From Thermocladium sp. UBA166 (GTDB lineage Archaea; Thermoproteota; Thermoprotei; Thermoproteales; Thermocladiaceae), in the NCBI GenBank assembly GCA_002508315.1, contig DAHE01000049.1:5972-24141 (forward strand): DNA of 18,170 nt. Reading direction: 5' to 3'. Below the pieces are notes generated by a model. The model did no database searches, was not told the DNA's origin, and saw only the letters and a program-made list of their open reading frames with translations. The translations under genes and the position numbers were made by a program. The number at the start of each line of letters is the position of its first letter. Position 1 is the first letter of the stretch. Below, piece after piece: positions 7,276-12,240 of this stretch.

Positions 7276-8238
7276 GTAATCCTCCAAGCCGCTTCTCAAG
7301 TACTTAATCTCACCCATGTTTATCACCGGCTTATTGATTCTATCCAAGTCATCGAACCCCAACCTTGGGCACGCGGTGTTTATAACCGCGTCTACGCTTA
7401 ATTCATTTATTAGATCCGGGCCCACCTCATCTCCATACACCAGGAATGAATCAATCCCATTATTCCCCAAGTAAGCAAGCACGTCATTCACGCGCCTCTC
7501 CATGGATTGCCCAGGCTTGCCCGTCACTATAACGGCTACCCGCTTGGCTTCGCGGGCTTTAATCAACGCGCCAACCTTAATCGCCAGAAACCTCCTGTAC
7601 TCCCTATCTATGTCCTCCACGGCTATCCTATGGGGGTCTATGGCCAGCACCCTGGCGCTCGGATTCACTAGCTTCACCGTCATGGAGTAAAACAAGCCCC
7701 CAGCAACAACGCCAGCATCATCTACCTTCAATGGAAAGAAGCACCCAGTGAACGGGCCGAAGAGCCGCGCGCCCAGGGCAGTCGCCAAGCGATCCGCGTA
7801 CAGCTTATACGGCAATGCATACGCGATCAGCTTCGGAGCGCCGGCTTGCCTTAACCTGCCGATCAATGCCTTCTCCACCTCAGGATCGGGCTCGTAATAC
7901 GCGGGAACCAGATATACCGTGGAGTCCTTGTACTTAATAATGATCGATCCCCCTCCCCTATCTACCGATGCACCGTTCATTCTCAAGATGCCCTCTATGT
8001 TGGGGGGAAGGGCATGGCCTATGTGAATGATGGATGCACCGGGCGTGGGCGATATATCGCATGACCCCCAAGCATTCCTACCGCTCACCATGGCTCTCCC
8101 GCTCCCCAGCATCTTGGACACCTCAACCGCGATGCCGCGCAGTCCAGTGGGTGCCTCTATTATGATCCTTTCACTGCCTCTCTCCAACAAGTCCAAAACA
8201 TCCTCGAGCCCCTCCAATAGAACCCCGTTAATCAGCAT
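7231..8238 (-). CDS. dph2: Diphthamide synthase subunit Dph2 (2-(3-amino-3-carboxypropyl)histidine synthase)
   Basis: 335 residues from the ATG at 8238. Archaeal Dph2 is a homodimer with a [4Fe-4S] cluster that cleaves S-adenosylmethionine to transfer a 3-amino-3-carboxypropyl group to a histidine of elongation factor 2, the first step of diphthamide synthesis. The three cluster cysteines, one per domain, are at residues 60 (WGSCDIS), 166 (FTGCFFPL) and 290 (NTACPRLGFDDL). IIIEAPTGLR and SIIHIGHALPPN match family motifs. A GTG at 8253 is in frame, but a GAGGAGGG ribosome binding site sits 7 bases before the ATG and would be coding if GTG were used. The mRNA probably starts near 8281, giving a leader of about 43 bases with a small ORF in it. 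The 3' end overlaps a gene on the other strand by 45 bases. Confidence 0.9.
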   Translation of the reverse strand: MLINGVLLEGLEDVLDLLERGSERIIIEAPTGLRGIAVEVSKMLGSGRAMVSGRNAWGSCDISPTPGASIIHIGHALPPNIEGILRMNGASVDRGGGSIIIKYKDSTVYLVPAYYEPDPEVEKALIGRLRQAGAPKLIAYALPYKLYADRLATALGARLFGPFTGCFFPLKVDDAGVVAGGLFYSMTVKLVNPSARVLAIDPHRIAVEDIDREYRRFLAIKVGALIKAREAKRVAVIVTGKPGQSMERRVNDVLAYLGNNGIDSFLVYGDEVGPDLINELSVDAVINTACPRLGFDDLDRINKPVINMGEIKYLRSGLEDYLSAKVLAWPGDAGK

Positions 8239-8281
8239 ATGGTCCCTCCTCACCCGTCACGGCATATCCGTTGCTCATCAT
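8228..8281 (-). CDS. Possible 17-residue leader ORF overlapping the start of dph2
   Basis: From the ATG at 8281 the minus strand reads MMSNGYAVTGEEGPYAD and then stops with TAA at 8230-8228, 11 bases inside dph2 in another frame. The ATG is 25 bases from the TATA-like AATTATTAAG at about 8301-8311, so it could be the leaderless start of the transcript. The dph2 ribosome binding site lies inside this ORF. It may simply be an untranslated leader that happens to be open, so confidence is low. Confidence 0.3.
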   Translation of the reverse strand: MMSNGYAVTGEEGPYAD

Positions 8282-8300
8282 CACGCTGGAAAGCAGGCGA

Positions 8301-8312
8301 GGCTTAATAATT
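8301..8312 (-). promoter_or_regulatory. TATA box of dph2
   Basis: On the minus strand the sequence is gaattattaagc, centred near 8306. It predicts a transcription start near 8281, which leaves a leader of about 43 bases before the dph2 ATG at 8238. This is unusual in a window where most transcripts look leaderless. Confidence 0.55.
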
Positions 8313-8354
8313 CTTCGGGCATGCTTATGGGTTTTCCTCCCTAGAATAATGATT

Positions 8355-8376
8355 AGACGAGCGACAAGTCTCGTCT
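8355..8376. repeat. Perfect 7-base inverted repeat upstream of the dph2 promoter
   Basis: AGACGAG (8355-8361) and CTCGTCT (8370-8376) are exact reverse complements around an 8-base loop. It lies about 50-70 bases upstream of the dph2 TATA box and about 80-100 before the SRP RNA promoter on the other strand. It could be an operator for either gene, a hairpin in a transcript, or chance. Confidence 0.4.
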
Positions 8377-8453
8377 TAGTGGGATGGGGAAGGAGGCCAT
8401 CCGAAATAATGTGAACCACTTGCCAGTAAGGGCGGGGGACTCCCCAGCCCCAA

Positions 8454-8465
8454 ATAATTTAAAAG
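8454..8465 (+). promoter_or_regulatory. TATA box of the SRP RNA gene
   Basis: The sequence ataatttaaaag is centred about 26 bases before the predicted 5' end of the SRP RNA near 8487. A G-rich element at 8421-8450 lies just upstream and recurs in front of two other RNA or RNA-candidate genes in the window. Confidence 0.65.
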
Positions 8466-8486
8466 GGAACGCGATCGCGATTAGAT

Positions 8487-8805
8487 GGGCCGGGTCCGAG
8501 GGGGATCGCCTACCCCTCCCCCCTCCGGGGCCGTAGGTTAAGCGGGGACCGAAACCCTTCCCTGGTGATGGTGATGGCGCGGCGTCGAGGGGTTGCCGGC
8601 GATGAAGGCTAGCCCCCTGGAACGTCCATCCCCGGACTCATTCGCCGTAGGGCGGGTTGGGATCCGGGCACGCGGCGAAGCGGGTCAGGCCCGGGAGGGA
8701 GCAGCCCTAAGTCGCGGTGGGCGTGTTCAGGGGTCAACTGGCTTGATGCTGGGCGCCTCGCCGGCGCCGCGACTAGCCGTCGCTTGGGAGGGGGTTGGGC
8801 CCATT
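8487..8805 (+). ncRNA. ffs: Signal recognition particle RNA (7S RNA)
   Basis: About 315 bases, a normal archaeal SRP RNA length. The diagnostic helix 8 (S domain) is at about 8675-8715: GGGTCAGG (8682-8689), a short stem capped by a GGGA tetraloop, then GGGAGCAGCCC (8697-8707), with the asymmetric AGCAG side that binds the Ffh/SRP54 M domain. The 5' end GGGCC (8487-8491) can pair with GGGCCC at about 8797-8802, closing the molecule as in archaeal SRP RNAs with helix 1. The Alu-domain region with ggccgtaggttaagc lies near 8529-8543. The GC content is clearly above that of the neighbours. Ends are estimated from the TATA box and the terminal pairing, to within a few bases. ftsY, its partner in the pathway, is also in this window. 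Confidence 0.93.
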
Positions 8806-8820
8806 CGACTTTCAACGAAG

Positions 8821-8833
8821 AAAAATAATTAAT
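8821..8833 (+). promoter_or_regulatory. TATA box of the lpd-like gene
   Basis: The sequence aaaaataattaat is centred about 28-30 bases before the ATG at 8857. A purine-rich gagggagg lies between, ending 5 bases before the ATG, so the transcript may be leaderless or carry a very short leader. Confidence 0.5.
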
Positions 8834-8856
8834 CGACTACCCTGAGGGAGGCACTC

Positions 8857-10305
8857 ATGGAGTTAGGCAATTATCCCGTCTATCCACCGACTGATCCGGA
8901 GTTCGAGAAACCGCCCAAGAAGGATAGGTACGATGTGGTGATAATTGGCGCTGGAGGGGGAGGGTATCATGGCTCATTCGAGCTAAGCAAGGGCGGGTTG
9001 AGGGCATTAATGATAGACGATAAGGGCAATTTAGGCGGTTCCTGTCTATATGAGGGATGTATTCCCTCCAAGGCCGTGAGGATGGGCATACACCTCCTCA
9101 ATAACTTGAAGAACATGTTAACCGCGGTGGGCAATAATGATATAAACGGGGTTAGATTGACGTGGGAGAACCTGCTGGATAACAAGGACTGGGTGCAGGA
9201 ACTTCGATACCACCAACACATAAGGGAGGTCAAGGAGCATGCCCCGCTCGAGCTGGTTAAGGGAATCGCAACCATACTGGATAATAACACGGTGAAAATA
9301 AGCGGGGCCGGCTGGAGCAAGGAGGTGGAGGCTGCTCGATTATTGGTGGCCACGGGTTCGATCCCGATCAAGCTACCGATACCGGGCAGCGATTTATCCA
9401 TTGGGAGCATGGAGCTCTTCGGATTCAAGACCGGCCACAGGAAGCTGCCGGGCAGCGTCGTGGTGATAGGGGGAGGCTATATAGGGGTGGAGGTGGCATT
9501 CATGTTGAGCCGCCTCGGGGTTAAGGTAACCATCGTGGAGATGCTGCCCAGAATACTGAATGGGTGGAGCAATGACATTGTGGCCGAGATAGAGCGGAGC
9601 CTCGAGAGGAGCGGGGTGACCGTGTTGACTAATTCTAAGGTAGCGTCCATACGGGAGGACGGCGATGAGAAGCTGGTCGAATACGACTCCCCAAGCGGGA
9701 GGAAAACCGTCAAGGGAGGAGAGGTAATTATGGCTGTGGGCAGGAAGCCTTACGTGGAGGGATTGGATCGAGTGGGAATAGTTGAGAAGGGGCGAGTGGG
9801 GGTTGAGTCGACAATGATGACCAAGTTGCCCAATGTGTACGCTGCGGGCGACGTCACTGGTCAATACATGCTGTTCCACGCCGCCGTTAAGGAATCAACC
9901 ATAGCTGCATGGAACATGCTGCACGGCACACCCATATACGAGGTCAACTTCAACTCTATCCCGGTCACTATATTCAGCGAGCCGGAGGCGGCGGTCGTTG
10001 GATTAACCGAGGATGCGGCCAAGGCCAGGGGAGTGCCCCACGTCACTGTGAAGTACCCGCTGGAGGACGACGCGTACGCCCAAATATTGAGGGCTAGGGA
10101 GGGGTGGCTTAAATTAATAATAGAGAGGGACACGCAAAGAGTCATAGGCGGCGAAATAGTGGGCGAGGACGCATCGCTGTTAATAAACGAGGTGGCCTTG
10201 GCTGTCGCCACCAATGCACGCGTGAAGGACTTATCGCTGCTAGCCCATGCCCACCCAACAATATTCGAATCCGTGGATAGGGCGGCTATACGTTTCAAGC
10301 TGTGA
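8857..10305 (+). CDS. Dihydrolipoamide dehydrogenase-like flavoprotein disulfide oxidoreductase
   Basis: 482-residue class I pyridine-nucleotide disulfide oxidoreductase. After a 24-residue extension (NYPVYPPTDPEFEKPPKK), the FAD site is VVIIGAGGGGYHGS (27-40). The redox-active cysteines are C63 and C68 in GGSCLYEGCIPSKA. The NAD(P)-binding domain starts at VVVIGGGYIGVEVAFML (about 205-221). A second FAD contact is NVYAAGDVTGQ, and the dimer-domain catalytic pair H466 and E471 is in HAHPTIFE. All active-site residues of dihydrolipoamide dehydrogenase are present; mercuric or other disulfide reductases of the class are alternatives. No 2-oxoacid dehydrogenase genes lie nearby. A winged-helix gene follows 3 bases after the stop codon and is probably co-transcribed. 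Confidence 0.88.
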   Translation: MELGNYPVYPPTDPEFEKPPKKDRYDVVIIGAGGGGYHGSFELSKGGLRALMIDDKGNLGGSCLYEGCIPSKAVRMGIHLLNNLKNMLTAVGNNDINGVRLTWENLLDNKDWVQELRYHQHIREVKEHAPLELVKGIATILDNNTVKISGAGWSKEVEAARLLVATGSIPIKLPIPGSDLSIGSMELFGFKTGHRKLPGSVVVIGGGYIGVEVAFMLSRLGVKVTIVEMLPRILNGWSNDIVAEIERSLERSGVTVLTNSKVASIREDGDEKLVEYDSPSGRKTVKGGEVIMAVGRKPYVEGLDRVGIVEKGRVGVESTMMTKLPNVYAAGDVTGQYMLFHAAVKESTIAAWNMLHGTPIYEVNFNSIPVTIFSEPEAAVVGLTEDAAKARGVPHVTVKYPLEDDAYAQILRAREGWLKLIIERDTQRVIGGEIVGEDASLLINEVALAVATNARVKDLSLLAHAHPTIFESVDRAAIRFKL

Positions 10306-10308
10306 GGG

Positions 10309-10803
10309 ATGAACGTGGATGAGCGGCTCAAGGCAGTTCTACTGGATAGGCGGCTAATGACTGTCATGATGCATCTCAAGAGGGCTAACGTCGACTATGG
10401 GAAATCCATAATGAAGGACACCAAGATCCCGCTCCCAGATGTCATATCAATACTTGATGAATTGGAGAGAATAGGATTGATCGAGAGAATAGGCAAGCCA
10501 GTGCTTAAGAACACCTATGCTAAATTCAAGAGAAAACACGAGGTGAGGAAGCACCACGTTTACTACTCGCTGAGCCGCGACGGCGAGCTGATCCTAAGGC
10601 GCGTGGAGCGGGAGCTCCCCAACCTATACGCGGAACTAATAGTAAATGATGAGGGGCTGAGGAATTCCTGGGTCAAGTTCATAAATGGAGCCGCAGATCC
10701 AAGCGATGTTTCCAGACTGGAGAGGGCTGGATTAGTAATCAACGGGTCCCTGAGTGGGGTGGGGGTTAAGGTCAAGGACCTACTCAACAACAAGGTAAAA
10801 TGA
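10309..10803 (+). CDS. Winged helix-turn-helix protein, DUF2250-like
   Basis: 164 residues. The segment from about 15 to 60 forms a winged helix: LKRANVDYGKSIMKDTKIPLPDVISILDELERIGLIERIG, with the recognition helix around PLPDVISILDELERIG. The wing follows, with the basic stretch KFKRKHEVRKHHVYYSLSRDGE (about 73-94). This resembles the archaeal DUF2250 family as I recall it. The C-terminal third (about 105-164) is a separate small domain of unknown role. It probably regulates transcription or binds nucleic acid. It lies 3 bases after the flavoenzyme gene, so the two form an operon and may share a redox-related task. Its stop codon overlaps a possible microprotein start as ATGATG. Confidence 0.8.
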   Translation: MNVDERLKAVLLDRRLMTVMMHLKRANVDYGKSIMKDTKIPLPDVISILDELERIGLIERIGKPVLKNTYAKFKRKHEVRKHHVYYSLSRDGELILRRVERELPNLYAELIVNDEGLRNSWVKFINGAADPSDVSRLERAGLVINGSLSGVGVKVKDLLNNKVK

Positions 10804-10883
10804 TGCGCCGAAGCAAAGCCATGAACTACTCCGTCCTCTTGGGCGCGGCGCTCCTCGCCGCTGTCTTTCCTCCACGAGCATGA
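10800..10883 (+). CDS. Candidate 27-residue single-span membrane microprotein
   Basis: The winged-helix stop TGA overlaps an ATG at 10800 (ATGA), and the new frame reads MMRRSKAMNYSVLLGAALLA then AVFPPRA and stop at 10883. The N terminus is basic (RRSK) and the middle NYSVLLGAALLAAVF is hydrophobic, as in a one-span membrane peptide. The overlap is the arrangement expected for translational coupling. The ORF is too short for statistics and I know no homolog, so it may be chance. Confidence 0.35.
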   Translation: MMRRSKAMNYSVLLGAALLAAVFPPRA

Positions 10884-10997
10884 CCCCATGGTCGCGGTAA
10901 GACACAGCCCTCTATTTAATTCAGGGAATCGCCGCCCAACGAAGCCCAGTGGAGGGGGGACCAATCACCCACGGAGGGGGACTCTCCCAGCCCAAAA

Positions 10998-11008
10998 GAT
11001 TAAAAATC
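10998..11008 (+). promoter_or_regulatory. TATA box of the C/D box RNA
   Basis: The sequence gattaaaaatc is centred about 25 bases before the predicted RNA 5' end at 11027-11028. A G-rich element like that before the SRP RNA lies upstream at 10971-10994. Confidence 0.6.
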
Positions 11009-11026
11009 GATTTCAATCGAAAGAAG

Positions 11027-11084
11027 CCGGTGATGACCTAAAAAAGTCGATGATTGGTGACGAGTTTGCCGAGTGCTGATTTAA
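11027..11084 (+). ncRNA. C/D box sRNA, probable 2'-O-methylation guide for 23S rRNA
   Basis: The order of boxes is that of an archaeal C/D guide RNA: box C GTGATGA at 11030-11036, an 11-base spacer, a degenerate D' (CGAT, 11048-11051), box C' GTGACGA at 11057-11063, a 12-base guide GTTTGCCGAGTG (11064-11075) and box D CTGA at 11076-11079. Its TATA box is at the right distance. The guide is complementary to CACTCGGCAAAC. From memory, archaeal 23S rRNA carries ACTCGGCAAA where E. coli has ACTAGGCAAA, in the strand before the GCCCCGTAACTTCGGGA segment. By the D+5 rule the methylated base would be the C of ACTCGG. The D' guide has no target I can name, and the weak D' box suggests only one guide works. 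Confidence 0.72.
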
Positions 11085-11103
11085 ATTGAAGCGGTCACTC
11101 CCT

Positions 11104-11128
11104 CCCCCTCACTCCTAGGGAGCGGGGG
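11104..11128. terminator. Hairpin between the converging C/D RNA and phoU-like genes
   Basis: CCCCC (11104-11108) pairs with GGGGG (11124-11128), and CTCC (11112-11115) pairs with GGAG (11119-11122), giving 9 base pairs with a small internal loop. It lies 17 bases after the stop codon of the phoU-like gene on the minus strand and about 20 bases after the C/D RNA on the plus strand. No U tract follows on either strand, so a role in termination or 3'-end protection is only possible. Confidence 0.3.
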
Positions 11129-11144
11129 CTCGTTGTGCGTTTCG

Positions 11145-12146
11145 TCATGAATAGCCGTCTAGGGTGGTCTCAGCGATGTCGAATGCATACGCGGCTATTC
11201 TTCCAAGTGATTCTATCACTAGCAACGCGAATCCACGGGAGTCGGCGGGCACGTCGTGCATGGATGTCATGGCCTCCATCCTCTCATTGAGCAGCACGTT
11301 TCTTTGGTTTAGTATATTCATAGCTATCCCCGTGTCCTTATCTATGAAGGCATTGAGGGCGGCATTGCTTAGCTCCAGCACCTTAAATCCCAACTCCCTC
11401 ATGGCGATCATGGCTGGTTCAGCCAAGACTAGGTTGGGCGCCCACTGCGCTATTCTCCACGCGTGATCCCCGCTCCTCTCAACTGACTTGGCGACAAGCA
11501 GGTAGGGGGTAAGCTCCATTCTATTTTCAAGGGACACGGACTTAAGCGAGATCGTTCCCGCTATTGCCATGTTTATCAATCTATGGATCAATAAATAAGT
11601 CCTGTCCACCTCATCATCGCGCGCCGTCACGTCCTCTACCAATTCGCCATCGCTGTTCCCTATCAACTCAAGCGAGTCGCGAAGCATTCCCCTCACCGTC
11701 AACCACATCCTGCTCATCAACTTACCCAGCGGCAGCTGCGTTTGGAGGGATAATACCTTAACGTGCGCCTCTACTGGTGATTCCTCTATTAACTCCACCC
11801 CCGCCAGCTTAGCCTTAATGGAGCGGAACAAGTGCTCCTTCAGCGATGGATTTACATCGAATTTAAGAATCATTGATTCATCTCCCCTCAAATACGAGCT
11901 TATCACCATCCTCAACACCTCATCCACTGTGGACGACGGCATCACGTGTATGCTGCTGCTCCTCGCCGCTTCCCTGCCCATCGATCTTATCAGTATCCCA
12001 TCATCCCTCAACTCCAAGTAGACGGGAGACCCCGGCTCTACCCCCACAGAGCTGGCCCACGCCTTAGGGATCGTGATTCCCAGGGATGACTTGCCCAACG
12101 ACTGGGCCTTCCTAACCTCCACCCGCCGCGAATCCTTACCCGGCAT
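11145..12146 (-). CDS. PhoU-domain regulator with N-terminal AbrB/SpoVT DNA-binding domain
   Basis: 333 residues from the ATG at 12146. Residues 8-55 (VEVRKAQSLGKSSLGITIPKAWASSVGVEPGSPVYLELRDDGILIRS) are a swapped-hairpin AbrB-type DNA-binding domain, with the typical G-x-x-S-L-x-I-T-I-P-K-x-W. Two helical PhoU-like repeats follow, about 140-215 with EDVTARDDEVDRTYLLIHRL and about 225-330 with AKSVERSGDHAWRIAQWA. The E/D-x-x-x-D patterns bind metal clusters in PhoU proteins. Archaeal proteins of this fusion are annotated as phosphate-uptake regulators; no pst or phosphate transporter gene is nearby, so the target is unknown. An in-frame TTG at 12149 lies just before the ATG. A TATA box at 12175-12183 is about 32 bases from the ATG, so a short leader is possible. 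Confidence 0.85.
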   Translation of the reverse strand: MPGKDSRRVEVRKAQSLGKSSLGITIPKAWASSVGVEPGSPVYLELRDDGILIRSMGREAARSSSIHVMPSSTVDEVLRMVISSYLRGDESMILKFDVNPSLKEHLFRSIKAKLAGVELIEESPVEAHVKVLSLQTQLPLGKLMSRMWLTVRGMLRDSLELIGNSDGELVEDVTARDDEVDRTYLLIHRLINMAIAGTISLKSVSLENRMELTPYLLVAKSVERSGDHAWRIAQWAPNLVLAEPAMIAMRELGFKVLELSNAALNAFIDKDTGIAMNILNQRNVLLNERMEAMTSMHDVPADSRGFALLVIESLGRIAAYAFDIAETTLDGYS

Positions 12147-12173
12147 CAAGACTCGGCGACTTCCCTGCTTCGT

Positions 12174-12184
12174 CTATTTAAACA
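12174..12184 (-). promoter_or_regulatory. TATA box of the AbrB-PhoU gene
   Basis: On the minus strand this reads tgtttaaatag, centred about 32 bases before the ATG at 12146. It gives this gene its own promoter although rpoA1 ends only 94 bases upstream on the same strand. Confidence 0.6.
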
Positions 12185-12240
12185 AATCCCTTTTAAGTAG
12201 GAAAACAAGGAAAGATCGCCTAGCCGCAAAAAGAGGGGAT

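Noticed and set aside
8231..8284. C/D box RNA on the minus strand with GTGATGA at 8284-8278 and CTGA near 8234-8231
   Set aside because: The predicted transcription start falls inside the C box, the internal C' and D' boxes are poor, and the spacers are too long. A dph2 leader explains it better.
8228..8419. A 63-codon minus-strand frame from a GTG at 8419 through the dph2 leader
   Set aside because: There is no promoter or ribosome binding site before 8419, and the frame runs across the dph2 TATA box. Only the last 17 codons are within the predicted transcript.
8593..8832. ORFs on both strands across 8593-8832
   Set aside because: They lie within the SRP RNA, whose high GC content leaves frames open by chance.
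10563..10964. Minus-strand frame opposite the winged-helix gene, with an A/T-rich box near 10917
   Set aside because: Most of it is the antisense shadow of a well-supported gene, and its composition (Pro/Ser/Arg-rich) is not protein-like.
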